From contig MU006114.1 of the NCBI GenBank assembly GCA_010093705.1, positions 124,001 to 188,000 of the forward strand: DNA of 64,000 nt, written 5' to 3'. The notes under the pieces are model-generated. The model was given only the letters and a program-made list of their open reading frames with translations, had not been told where the DNA came from and did no database searches. Positions within the stretch are counted from its first letter, which is position 1. Every line of letters starts with the position of its first letter. Position numbers and translations under genes: made by a program. The DNA is from Patellaria atrata CBS 101060 (taxonomy: Eukaryota; Ascomycota; Dothideomycetes; Patellariales; Patellariaceae). This document shows, piece after piece, positions 1 to 11,869 of this stretch.

Positions 1-1067
1 ACGGACGAAGATGCATCCGTCTCGAGAATGAGTGCAGTAGGATTAGGGTATCTCGAGGATCCGTTCACTAGGGCTTTTGTTAAGGGACAAATACCTCGTA
101 GATACCCTATCATCAATCGAGGTAAATCAACTGCAAACTGGAACCTCAATCGATTATGCTGACTCTCCTAGGCACGTACGTTCGAACAACTGCTATTGAT
201 ACCCTTGTAAATAGGTTCTTGGCTCAGAGACCATCAGAACCGAAACAGATAATATCTCTGGGAGCGGGCTCTGATACGAGATTCTTTCGTATCATCTCCA
301 AGAATCAGTCAATAGCACTAACTTATCACGAGTTGGACTTTCCGACCAACACTTCCCTGAAGATACAGTGTATCCAGCAATCTCATGGTTTACTGTCCAT
401 CGTCCAAGCCAAGTTGAAAGCCCCCTCCGAGTTGTCTATATCTCCTGACGGGACAACCTTAACATCACCAAATTACAATATTCTCCCAATGGATCTTCGA
501 AACCTTTCACAAAACCAGTCATCCTCTCATTCAAATCCTCTCTTATCTCTTTCCAATTTCTCAACTGCAGTTCCTACTCTTATCCTTTCCGAATGCTGTT
601 TAGTGTATTTGTCTCCACAGTATGCCGATAGCGTTCTACATACTTTAGCCAAAGAACTATTTCCATCTTCTACTGCTCTTGGTTTCATTCTCTACGAGCC
701 TATTCGTCCCAATGATGCATTTGGACGTGTAATGATTTCAAATCTTGCAACTCGCGGTATACACCTACAAACCCTTAAAAAATATTCATCTCTTACACGA
801 CAAAGACAGAGACTGCTGATTAGTGGGTTTGAGAGCGGCCAAGGCGCTTCTGATGTTGACTTTATTTGGAATAATTGGATAGATGAAGCAGAAAAGGAAA
901 GGATTGCCAATCTTGAAATGTTTGATGAAATTGAGGAGTGGAGGATGCTCGGGAAACACTATTGTGTTGCTTGGGGTTGGAGAGATGGTGCGGACAACCA
1001 GCCCATATTTACTCCGGCATGGTATGAGGTTATAAGCCAGGATGAAATCGAGGATGATATTGGTTAA
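1..1067 (+). CDS. PPM1: Leucine carboxyl methyltransferase PPM1 (5' end outside window)
   Basis: This is the 3' part of the enzyme that methylates the C-terminal leucine of the PP2A catalytic subunit, using S-adenosylmethionine in the cytosol. Exon A runs from the window edge to 121, the 50-bp intron is 122-171, and exon B is 172-1067. Joining them gives IINRGTYVRTT, typical of the family, so an ATG lying inside the intron is not the start. The SAM-binding motif LGAGSDTRFF and the terminal block EEWRMLGKHYCVAWGW are visible. The N-terminal residues are off the window. The next gene, ssr4, follows on the same strand after about 460 bp. Family assignment is firm from motif order and length. Confidence 0.9.
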
Positions 1068-1530
1068 GCAGAAGATTGATCACTAGGTACAGCAACAGTC
1101 GAATATGGCTTGAGCGAACTTAAAGCTCTCGCCCATAGTGTTTGTATGTTCGCTCTATCAAGCGGAAACGATCCATGTATAATTGGAGTTACCTCTATGC
1201 TTTACGGAGTAAAGCGTAATTGTGCAAAATACCCTCCTAGGTATTCACTTCCATATCTTTTTACGACAAGCATTCATCTCATTACGCTGCATGTGACGCG
1301 GTGACAGGTGCGGAATATATCGCGCTAATATAATTGGCACAAGGGATGAGAAATGGGCGAAGTGCCAAGATATCTAGCTCAAAGTGGGTTAGTTTCAGCC
1401 TTTCCAGCGCTCCTAACTTCAACGTTCGCGAACTCTCGACGCGAAAAACATCCCAAAGCTCTGACATCTAGATTATTGTGCAAACCTGCATTACTGGTTC
1501 ACGATATCCAGTATCACTGTTACTGATAAA
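1068..1530. other. Intergenic spacer PPM1-ssr4
   Basis: This holds the PPM1 3' flank and the ssr4 promoter. Short chance reading frames on both strands have no recognisable product. I see no repeat or RNA gene. Confidence 0.6.
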
Positions 1531-3689
1531 ATGCAAGACCCCAGTCAAGGTGTCCCCGGTCATCTTGTAAGCTTTTCAGCTCCCTTATTATTCAAAAGTT
1601 TGATATTGACTGACCTTCAAAAAGCTCCCCCACGTCCATTTGATATCGTCCTATCGTTTTCCAACGCAAGCTCGGCCAGATCTTCAAGATGCGCTCTCAA
1701 AACTCCTCGAAGCGCCTAGAATTGTTCGAGACCTTGCCCCAATGTCATGGACATATCTCACAACTCCCCTACCTGATGGTACTATGATTTTGACGTGGCA
1801 ACCACACAATCAGAGACAAACAAGGTTTGCAAGCGATGGTATCGTGTGGGCAGATCCGGAAGTGACTTACCACCATGAAGTTCGCGGCTATGTCAGTATT
1901 CCTTAGGATTATAAATGAGGTTACGCTGATGTTTCCTAAGACACTTGAAATTCTAGTCCATCGTACAGGATATGCTCCTGTCCGAGAGCAAATTGCCAGT
2001 CATTCTAGATATCGTTACCGTATCATATCTAAAGGACAGAATGCTACTGGGCCGAATCCTGATCCGTCCCTTTGGCTTGTTCATTATGTCCAGTCCGAAC
2101 AACAGAATCGCATACCGGTCAATAGCTTACCCAGCAATGCGGAAATGCAGACAATAATGCGTGAACGAGTGTATCTAGAGAGCCAAGGAACATTACCAAG
2201 GAAAGAATTTATGCTTCATGACAGGAACAATTACCCACAACTAAGCTTAAGCCGTAATGCTCAAATGCCTCAAGGGCCTACCGGTTACCCCATGGCTATG
2301 GGTAGGGCAGTACAAGCAGGAAATCCACCGCCATCAAAGCGAGCACGTCACGCTGGTTCAGCACAGATCCCAGTCCCTACAGGTCCTTCAACACAGACTG
2401 GGCCACCAGATACTTCCGTAGAAGACGAAGAAAATACAGCACTTGGAGATATATTGGATAATCTTAATCCTCGCGAAATCAGTTCGATGAGATTCAAGCA
2501 GCATCACGAATGGATGGAAGAGATCTTCTCTTCCCCATACGCTGCTGGCCAAATAGTTCCAGTTGACCTGGCTTTGGGTATGGTTGGCGAGCTCTCTCAC
2601 CTGACGGAAGGCATTCTAGATACTCCTGGTTCAAAACCACCAAAAGATGGAAACAAGGGGACTGGAGATCTCGAGACGTACAAGAAATTAGACGATTCGC
2701 AACTTGCTGAGTTGGAGAACCGTATCAACAGACATCTTGAAAATGGTCAAATTGAACTCCAAAAGATGAAAGACGAACATGCCAAGAAAATGGCCGAATT
2801 ACGACGTGGCAAGATTTATCTTCAAGCTGAACGTAAACTAAGGGAAGCTATTTGGAATTCCACTGAGACCCCCGCGACAGACGAATATATTGATGAAATC
2901 GTTCGCGATGTAGAACACTCTCTTGGTGTTACAATTAGGCTACAAAAGGACGTTGTGTGTATCGAAAAGGGTGGCCTCATTGAGGAACAGCCTGTCAACC
3001 GCAACAAAGCGGCCGTTGAATTGTCAAGACCTCTACATACAAATGGTACGAATGACAACATAGCAGATCAGGGGCTAGATAACGAGGCAGCGGGTTTGCT
3101 CGAGCAATTCACGTCAAACTCGTTGGCTTCGACACCGGGAGGCACAACACCAGCTCTACGTGTATCACAACCACCAAGTCATCCTCAGTCAGCTGCTGGC
3201 ACACCAAGCGCTTCTGCTATTCCATCAAACCACACATCGGAATTTCAGAACCAACCACCAGTTAGTGGGCCTGGGGTTGGGCAACCTTCAACAACAGCCG
3301 CAGTGGATGGTTTAGACCTAGATATCGAAATGGGTGGAATCTCTGAATCGGCAGAAGACAAAGCAGTCGAAAATGACTGGGTGATGATAGGAGAAGGAGG
3401 CACAGATCAGAATGACACTAACAACAATACGAACACCGCAGACTCAAGTACCCTGACAGGTAACACGGGCAACCACTCGAATTCAGGGATGACGCAACCA
3501 GCTGATTCAACACCCGGAATTTTCGACAGCACGGACTTTGGTGGCTTTGACAATTTAGACACTGCAGGCGATGCTTTAGCTGATTATACGGGTGGTGGAG
3601 ATGATATGGGCTTGGATCTCGATAATTCAGCGTTCGGTGAAGCTTTTCAGGCTACTGAAACCCATCAGGACGCCGTCAACCCGTCCTAA
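1531..3689 (+). CDS. ssr4: SWI/SNF and RSC complex subunit Ssr4
   Basis: Ssr4 is a fungal subunit shared by SWI/SNF and RSC chromatin remodellers and acts in the nucleus. Three exons: 1531-1566, 1625-1891 and 1941-3689, with phase-0 introns of 58 and 49 bp, giving about 683 residues. The first ~200 residues carry the Ssr4/DUF1750 pattern: APRIVRDLAPMSWTYL, SDGIVWADPE, then VHRTGYAPVREQIASHSR and DPSLWLVHY. A charged helical, probably coiled-coil stretch (LENRINRHLENGQIELQKMK) lies near residues 350-400. The tail is low-complexity (Thr/Ser/Pro/Asn) and ends in an acidic, Gly/Asp-rich segment. Reading through without the introns loses the conserved N-terminal block. Family identity is confident; the activity is inferred from the family. 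Confidence 0.88.
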
Positions 3690-5555
3690 AGCATTCCTCT
3701 TCTGGCGCAATTGTTGGTGGACGACTTCTCTCTCTTCCTGCTTTTCATCTGTTTAGTTTTCGGGAGTCTCTCAAGGCCAATATGGAATATGCTAATCTAC
3801 TCTATCGAAGATGTATTGGCTTTGGCGGCGTTTACTTGGTTTCGGGGCCATTTCTCGGTTTAAACATGTCGACCTGGGTAGCTATCTGGCTCAAAATAAA
3901 TAGCTGGCTGCGCCCAAGGCGTTTTTGAGTCTCGCCTAAAGTCTTCGCGGATATATCAACACTTCATGTGTTACTAGGAATGTACAATACTCAGTAACCC
4001 AAGGAATAAGCAGTTCAGAATTTGCGAGATCCCCTCACTTGTGTCCATCTTCTGGTTATTATTAGCAATTGGTAGTACAGAGCATTAACTATGTCCTTAG
4101 CCCTACGAGAATACAAATGGCGGTCAGAGTGGCCTCGTCGGATCATTTCCCGCCCGGTCAGAGGACACATATCGTTGCGCCTCCGGTGTCGATTTGAGAG
4201 GGTTGCATTTCACGTTATGATACTCGAGCTTTGCAACCTCAGAAGTATAGCAGGTACGTAGATGCAGGGTCTAATGGAACATAAGATGGTCAAGAAATAA
4301 ACGAGACCATCGTGTAACATCGTTTTCGCAGAACCGCGGAATAGAGCGAACGTGGAATCAAACGTTATTGATCAGCTGTTGTCTAGGATGTTTTCCTGTA
4401 AGAACTCAGCAAACATTACACTTCTATCCTTATCTCATCTCATCTCCCTCCTTAATTCTAACAATTTGATAATTGCGCAGTCTGAACGCCATATGTTTTG
4501 AAGGACCCGTACATCGCTCTGTGGTCGCTGAACTGGCGCTCTGAAAGGACCGCAGTGGTACAAATAAACTATAACTGTCGGACCATGTTCACGGTTGCAG
4601 CTTTCACGACTTTCGAATCCGCCGAAGATGTCACTCCGGCGCCGTCTTCGCCGTACATCTTCCGGGTACCAACAATCATGGAACTTGCATCTATTAACCT
4701 TGCTGAATTCCATTCGAGTGGTTGTGAATCTATCCACGCTGTATGCAAACACGGCGTTCGCGGGGCCTGTGCTTCGAATACGCCATATCCGCAAGGTCGC
4801 TGTAAAGATATCCTCACTACTAAGGTAGAGATCGTGGTAAACACCATGCATCCATTGCCCCAAAGATACCCGATAGTATACGGAAGCGGCTGCATGCGCT
4901 CTGGAAAAGCTTTATTCAAAAATATACCCGCATCTATGATCACATGTGAATATTTTTAGAGGATTTGGGCTGAGCTCGAAGCCTGTATAAAGGCTTTCAT
5001 TCTACCGTCTTCTCAAGCTACACGTTTCAATTACAAGCAAGAAATACTACCTTTCGTTACCTCTTTACAGTTTTAGTGGGGTACGGTCTTTGTTTGCTTT
5101 CGTTTGTCCATCTCATCTAGTGGGTATCTCAGATTCGCATCTTGGGAGAAGGAGTCAGATCTAAAATCTAAGATTTAGTATTTACCCTAGTATGCGCAAA
5201 GCATTAATATCTATACTAACACTTTACGAAGGCCTTGCTCAAGCATTCCACGTTTGGTCCTCCCAACGGACACGATTCCGAGGTAGCAAGATAGTTCAAT
5301 GATACAGTCATACTAGCGTACGACTTCACTATTCAAGCTCTGTGTACTCAAGCTGTGTCCAGTAGCATCTGTCCACATTAGAAATCGCAGTCACATTCAA
5401 GCAAGATTTTGCCTCCTCTAGAGATCGGGACAACCTCATGAAGTATCAGTGGCAAAATTAGCTAGTCAACTAGATATTACTCCATTATTTAAAGCATTTA
5501 AAGACCAAAGAGTCTACCAGAGGAATACCAAGTAGCAAAAGAAAAACAAAGTAAC
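3690..5555. other. Long spacer ssr4-tyrosinase
   Basis: About 1.9 kb without a gene I can support. Between 4435 and 4959 both strands are open for 124-153 codons, with no recognisable protein. A TATAAAG lies at 4986-4992, followed by a pyrimidine-rich stretch. A 36-codon frame at 5192-5302 begins MRKALISILTLYEG and looks weakly like a signal peptide. The last 70 bp before the tyrosinase ATG contain a TATTTAAAG box. Confidence 0.5.
5486..5494 (+). promoter_or_regulatory. TATA-like box of the tyrosinase gene
   Basis: TATTTAAAG lies about 70 bp before the first ATG (5556) and 109 bp before the preferred ATG (5595), with an A-rich leader after it. Spacing and composition suit a fungal core promoter. 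This rests on sequence only. Confidence 0.4.
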
Positions 5556-7688
5556 ATGTTTACTCTCATTCGGTCCTTCCACAGAAAATTCACCATGGTG
5601 TTGACTAGTCACATATCCCACTCTCTAGCATGGATATATCTAGCCCTTTTTCTACTTCCTGGTGTCACCGCTATCCCTCTTAATTCTAGGCAGTACGTGG
5701 ATGGCCCAAACCTTCAGTCTCGCCAAACCCCTAGTAACTTTCAGATCACTGGAGTGTTAGATGGAAGAATACGGCCACGACTTGAAATAAGGGAACTCGA
5801 AAAGATTCCGGATCAATGGAATCTGTATATCCTCGGATTAGACTCCATGCAGAAGATGAACCAGTCCGGCAGGCTCTCGTACTACCAAATCGGTGGAATC
5901 CACGGCGCCCCTATGGTTCCTTGGGATGGAGTACAGGGTACTGCGAATGGGAAATGGTCCGGATACTGTACTCACTCGTCGAATCTGTTTCCCACGTGGC
6001 ACAGGCCTTATCTCGCTCTGTTTGAGGTAAGCCGACTGTCCCTCCCGCTATCAATGTATTCGCTGAATGTTTCAGCAAATATTACATGCCAACGTTGCAG
6101 ATATCGTCGAGTCGTTCCCTGCAGGGGAGACTAGAGATAGATATGCCGCTGCAGCCGCAACTTTCAGAATGCCCTTCTGGGACTGGGCGAGAGATCCAGC
6201 ACCGGGACAAAGCATGTATCCAATGAGCATGCGCACGCCCACCATAAGAATTACGGCTCCAGATGGCCCTAGGGAGATACATAATCCGTTGTACTCTTAC
6301 GTTTTTCATCCCCTGAATCCGGACGATTTGGTCTACTCTCCAGTAGGTTGAATATCCCCGTAGTGAATGATTGCGACACTAATGATGAAGTAGTGGAATA
6401 CCTATCCTGAAACGGTGCGACTTCCAGATCAGTCTAATCCTCCTATTTCTCAAAATGATGCCCTGGCGACTACACTTGACAGCGTTCGATGGTGGCATAA
6501 AGAGCGCTTGTATAGACTCTTTGTGAATGCAGATGATTACACTCAATTCGCGACGGACGGTAATTGGAATAGTGGTGATGCGGCTGGTTTTGATTCACTT
6601 GAAGCCTTGCATAATATGCCACATGCCCTTATGGGAGGTCATATGCAATACGTAGCTCTTTCAGGATTTGATCCTGCCTTCATGTTGCATCATGCGTAAG
6701 TTTTTTGAGAATTTATATATCTCCCAAACCTACTCTCATATCCGTTGTACAGGAACGTGGACAGGGTCTTCGCGATGTGGCAAGTCTTGTACCCCAATGC
6801 CTGGGTTACTCCACAGAGACAAAGAGGACAAACATTCACAATAGATGTCAACACTCTCCAAGACGGTAACTCACGTACGTATACCCTCATACACCATTCT
6901 GAGATATGTATGTCAAACTGATGGATCCCGCAGCGCTTACACCCTTCCATTCTTCCACGAATGGCGAATTCTGGACGTCAAATGCAGCCCGCAACACCGA
7001 ACGACTAGGATACACCTACCCCGAAGTCCTCGAAGCGAACAAAGACCCTGCCCGCATGCGCGAGATAGTAAACCGTTTTTATGCGCCCACCAGTGTCTCT
7101 ACCAGGTCAGTCACAGGCCGTGCTGCCGCACAAGGCATGTCTCGGGAGTACTTCGTCAACATCAAAGCGAGCCGCTATGGCGAAGACGGAGCCTACTTCA
7201 TCTTCTTCTTCCTGGGCAATCCTTCGGAAAATTCGCACGACTGGATGACCGACGGGAACCTGGTGGGCATGCACAGCGTCTTGACGAGCGCGGGGGCAAG
7301 AGGGGTCACGGTCACAGCGGCTGTGCCGCTGAACACGGAACTGGAGAGACGAGGCGGCACCGTCGGGTTCTCTGATGTGGCGGATGAGATGGCGGTGGAG
7401 AATTATCTGGGCTTGAATTTGCATTGGAGGTTTGCGAAGGTGAGAGAGCTTCTGTGTATGTCTTTTAGAGTGGTTGCTGATATGGAGCAGAGTGATGGGA
7501 CTGAGATTCCTCGTTCGGAGTTGCCGGAGACTATGATCACGGTCGTTTCTACAGATATCAAATTGGCGAGAACTGCGAATGCGTTTCCGGAACGTGTTGG
7601 GGGGTTCAAGGTGTATGCGAACATCACTGATGGAGGCCCGAATATGTGTGCGGGAATGTATATCTATGGATGTTCTGGTGAGAGTTAA
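5556..7688 (+). CDS. Secreted-type tyrosinase (type-3 copper monooxygenase)
   Basis: Tyrosinases hydroxylate phenols and oxidise them to quinones for pigment or cross-linking. Exons: 5556 (or 5595)-6026, 6076-6342, 6394-6695, 6753-6874, 6934-7439 and 7491-7688. The second ATG at 5595 is preferred because the protein then opens directly with a hydrophobic signal peptide ending near LLPGVTA. The CuA site is CTHSSNLFPTWHRPY, with the Cys-x-His of the thioether type. CuB is HNMPH, followed by GFDPAFMLHHANVDR. The last intron (7440-7490, gtgaga...gagcag) is 51 bp and keeps the frame. Removing it joins HWRFAK to SDGTEIPRS as in relatives, giving about 608 residues from 5595. Secretion is inferred. 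Laccase and catechol oxidase are less likely given the histidine pattern. Confidence 0.88.
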
Positions 7689-8080
7689 GGGGAGGTTGAT
7701 ACGATGGATTTGCTTATGGGTTTAGTGATATTGCTGGGTGAATTCAGATGTATGGAATGTGATGATTGGAGGGTTCAGTTTAGGGAAAGCCGTGCTTGTA
7801 TCCATGTCATAGTTTGCTCTTGAATTTATGTTGATTTATCTGCACCATTTTTGAGGATATCCCAGAACATTAAAGGCTGGTCATAGTCCTCAAGTAACGC
7901 TGCTGGGGGAATACATAATCCAAACCACAATCTAATACGACTTATACGGGGTTATATTCCTTAGATATATCTCTGAAAAAAAATAACCCGATAGATCCGC
8001 TCTATAAGAGTGAGCCAAACAGTATTGTCTGTACATGATCGTAAAGTACCCTGACGTCTGACATGGACCAGATCCGAAGC
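7689..8080. other. Tyrosinase 3' flank
   Basis: AT-rich, with no open reading frame of note. It leads into the tandem repeat block that starts near 8081. Confidence 0.6.
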
Positions 8081-8895
8081 CTTGGCATAAAACAAACCTT
8101 GAAAGGGCGTGAATTTTTTTGGTCATTTGCTTAATGGCAAGTAAATAGAGGAAATGATATGCTTATCTAGGATCGCCAGAAGAAATCTCGAAGATTCGTG
8201 TGCTATATGAAAAGTTTTGATAAGGTGATTTTGAAGTTCAGTTTTTGGGTGCAGTCATCCAGATGCTGCTTCGATTGCATACCAAAACCCCTTCGAAAGC
8301 GCGTGATTTTTTTTTAGTTATTCGCTTAACCGTAAGTAATTGGGGGAAAGTATACTGATATCTGAGATCGCGAGAAGAAATGTCGACGATTCGTGTGCTA
8401 TACGAATTTTTTGGATAAGGTGGTTTGAAGTTATGTGAATGAGTTTCCGCGCCGTGAGGTCACGTTGCTCGGATGTACAGACCATCACGAACTCCACTGC
8501 CTTATAAGATCTTGGCATACAGAAAATGCTTTGGAAGGGCGTGATTTTTTTTTGGGTTACTTGCTTAACCGTACGTCAAGGGAGGAAATGATTGAGTTAT
8601 CTGAGATCGTGAGAAGAAATCTCGACGATTCGTGTGCTATATGAAGATTTTACGAAGTTCAGTTTTTGGACTTATTCGCACACTTTTGATGCACGTGCCA
8701 CCATTACGAAATATCTATGTCCAAGATTTTGGCAGACCAAAAATCGTTAAAGGGGCTCGATTTGTTGTTAGTCATCTGCTTAACGGTTAGAAATAGAGTA
8801 AATTCATGAAATTATCTAAGACCTAAGCAAAATATCTCACAGATTTATGTGCGATATTAAATTTTTCGATGAGGTGGTGAAATTTCACTTTCTGA
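8081..8895. repeat. Four diverged tandem copies of a ~195-240 bp unit
   Basis: The same ordered landmarks recur four times: GAAAGGGCGTGA plus a T run (near 8101, 8295, 8533, 8748), TGCTTAAC, GAGATCG..AGAAGAAAT, ACGATTCGTGTGCTATA, and in most copies a GGTGxTTTGAAGTTCAG tail. Spacings between copies are 194, 238 and 215 bp. Copies 2 and 3 are most alike; copy 4 is most decayed. T-run lengths differ, so no reading frame is kept across copies, and each has stops. No flanking terminal repeats or transposase are seen. It could be an old local duplication of a noncoding or regulatory element. It sits between the tyrosinase 3' end and the UTP18 promoter. Confidence 0.75.
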
Positions 8896-9069
8896 AAAGA
8901 GCAGAGGCGCGTCGGATATCTTTTAGGTGAAGGTCTGGGCACCAAGCTTTTTACCGAAAATGCTTATTCGTTTAGCGGTCGATCATGCTAGAAAAATTAT
9001 CGAGCTTTCAAACAACGTTGTACGCAGCACGGCATTACCGGCTCGACATACCCCACAGTCCCAGTTACA

Positions 9070-10988
9070 ATGTCGCCCTCAAGAGCTCTCTCGCACTCGA
9101 AAGTGTCTGGAGTATTTGCCAACCCGTCAAAAGATCTCTCCGAACCGAGCGCGCAATCGAGCAATGCAGAAGAAGCGGACGAGGATATAGATATGGATGA
9201 TGATCCTATGGAGAAAGATGAAGATGAGTTAGAGCTCGAGAAACTCGTGTTTGGGGATAGTGAAGGGTTTATGGATGGTATAAGGGAGTTTAGGCAAGAT
9301 GAAATAGCGTACAAGAGCTTTGCGGACGGCGATGAGATTGCGGAGGATGAAGCAGATGAGGAAGACCCGGGGGAAGTGGATGATAATGATGTATGTGATT
9401 TCAGTTACTCCGAAAGAATGCGGTCTAATTAACTAATTAGCTCTTTTTCATGGATTCTGGTCCTGATGCTGGAGCTCTTGTCCCCGCCCCTACCGCTGAA
9501 GATGAAATCTCCGCAGCCGAATCAGATCATGGACACGGCCGACCGGCATGGCAAGATAGTGATGATGAGAGAGTTACTGTATCATTAGCTTCAGTCCCTA
9601 GACTTAGGAAGCTTAGAGAGAAGGAGAGTGATGACATCGTCAGCGGAAAGGAGTATATCAAACGGCTACGGAGGCAGTATGTGAGGCTCAATCCAGAGCC
9701 TGATTGGGTCAAAGAGGCCAGAGCCTTGAACCTGAAAAAGCGGACGCGGAATGAAGAAGATGACACAACTTCCGACGACAACATAGGTATGGACAGCGAC
9801 TCCGAGACCCGCTCCGTACAGCCCCTCGCAAAACTCCTCAAAGACGCAGATGGCCTCCTCAGGAGTGGACAACCCAGCGCAAACAAACGTAGAAAACTTC
9901 ACCCGGAAGTCCTCGACATCCAACGCATGAAAGACCTCGGCAATCCAGCTCCGTCCGCCATATCCTCCCTCTCTATGCATCCCACTCTCCCGCTCCTCCT
10001 TTCTACCGCCGGCTCCGCCTCGACTCTCTATCTTCACCACCTCACCACTAGCACGCACCACACCCAACCGAACGCTCCCTACCCCCTCCTCACCTCCCTC
10101 CATCTCCTCCACACCCCAATCACCACCACCACTTTCTCCCCCTCACCCTCCGACCCCCGCATCTTCCTCGCCGCCCGCCGCCGCTTCTTCCACGTCTGGA
10201 ACCTCCAATCCGGCATCATCGAAAAAATCACCCGAATCACAGGCCACGCCCACGAGCAACGAAGCATGGGCCACCTCAAGCCCTCGCCCACAGGGACACA
10301 CATCGCGCTCCGCGGCACCGGGCGCAAAGGCGCAGGCACAGTGACGATACTGGACGCCACGACTCTACAGTGGGTCGCAGCTGCAAGGGTAGAAGCGCGC
10401 GGCGGCGTGGCCGATTTTGCATGGTGGCGCGACGGCCAGGGTCTCTGCATCGCGGCCCACGACGGCGAAGTCACGGAATGGAGTCTTGCGGACCGGAACA
10501 CCGTCGCGCGCTGGCGGGACGAAGGCGCCGTCAACACGACTGTGCTCGCGCTCGGCGGGAGTAGCCAGGACACCGCGCCCCTGGGCGGCGACCGGTGGGT
10601 AGCGGTGGGCTCGTCCAGCGGGATCGTCAACGTGTATGATCGCAGGGGTTGGGTGGAGAAGGGGGAGGTGAAGATCCCAGAATGCCCCAGGCCGACTCGT
10701 GCGCTGGAACATCTTACCACGCCGACTTCTGTCCTCTCGTTCGCGCCGGATGGACAGGTTCTCGCGGTCGCGAGTCGCTGGAAAAAAGATGCGTTGAGGC
10801 TGGTGCATTTACCGAGTTGTACGGTTTATAGGAATTGGCCTACGGGGGCGACACCGTTGGGGCGGGTTACGGCGGTTGCGTGGGGGGTTGTTGGGGGGGA
10901 GGATGGAGGGGAAGAAAGGGGGGAGTTGGTGCTTGCGGTTGGCAATGAGGCGGGGAAAGTTAGGTTGTGGGAGGTTAGGGGTAGATAG
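9070..10988 (+). CDS. UTP18: U3 snoRNP protein Utp18 (WD40, SSU processome)
   Basis: Utp18 belongs to the UtpB/t-UTP part of the small-subunit processome and acts in nucleolar 18S rRNA maturation. Exons are 9070-9390 and 9441-10988, with a 50-bp intron and a TAACTAAT branch site, giving about 622 residues. The acidic N-terminal arm holds ELEKLVFGDSEGF. Right after the splice comes LFFMDSG, then DSDDERVTVSLASVPRLRKL and SGKEYIKRLRRQYVRLNPEP, all diagnostic. WD40-type blades fill roughly residues 270-620, ending VLAVGNEAGKVRLWEV. The second half is clearly more GC-rich than the flanks, and base use there differs from its neighbours. ATG 9070 is the first in frame. The gene converges on TPS2. 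Confidence 0.92.
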
Positions 10989-11869
10989 TGTGAGGATTAG
11001 GATATACAAAAAGAGGTCATTTCCGAAATCGTCAATTCTCCTACACGTTTTGAAGAAGGAAGTGGAAGTCGAATCGTAGCTAAAGAGCCCAGGTCGAATG
11101 CGGTGTTTCGCTGACGTACCTTGCTGTACATAGTCGTTAATCACCCATCCGTTGTAAAAACGAACCTGCTGATCTACAATCACCTCAGCGCCTAAGAACT
11201 TTGCTAGAAAAAAAAAACCCCCATATTTCTTTTTCTAACCTAGTTCGTACCGTGCTCATCTGGTGAAGGAACGCCCCACCCGAGCGTCTGCGAGCTCATT
11301 ACAAGCACCCAGTTCTGCAACGGAACAGAAAAAGTAAAAGGAAAAGGGTATATCTCCTTTCCTATTTTGCCGTTCAAAACCCCAGCGACGCTTTAGACCT
11401 ATTACACAGTAGGACGTTCGTGAAGAGCCAGATCAAGACGTTCGACGAAGAATATATTTTCCTACATATTATTTAGATAGAACGTCTACTCCGCTCCAAC
11501 ACACCCCCTCGTTCCGAGTCTCCGGCTAGACGTTCGACGAAAGGTGATAAGTTCTTTTTGGAGTTAGGTGGATACATAGTTGAAAAGTTGGTGATCTTAG
11601 CCACGTTTACTTCACAGAGCATGATTTATACCTTAACAAGTAGGTAGAAAGGGTGTCCTCTTATTCCCGCCCGCATCTGGGGGATCGAAACTATCTATTC
11701 CTAAGGAACCATCTCGCAGTACCCACACATTCGCTCGTCGCCGTAGATTAAAACTACCTCGTCGCACTTACCATGGTTTAAATTAATCCCCCAGTTTCTG
11801 CAGATGCCATTGAGAGTCTCAATCGTTATTCATCAGTCACGTAGATCTCATCACACCGGCACGAAAACC
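10989..11869. other. Convergent spacer UTP18-TPS2
   Basis: This holds the 3' flanks of two convergent genes. GACGTTCG occurs three times (11413, 11437, 11529), twice followed by ACGAA. No gene is seen. Confidence 0.55.

Noticed and set aside
8435-8644. 69-codon frame in the tandem repeats
   Set aside because: It exists only in copy 3; the matching positions in the other copies have stops and different T-run lengths, so it is not a conserved protein.
10079-10720. 213-codon minus-strand frame
   Set aside because: It is antisense to the UTP18 WD40 region and caused by its high GC content.
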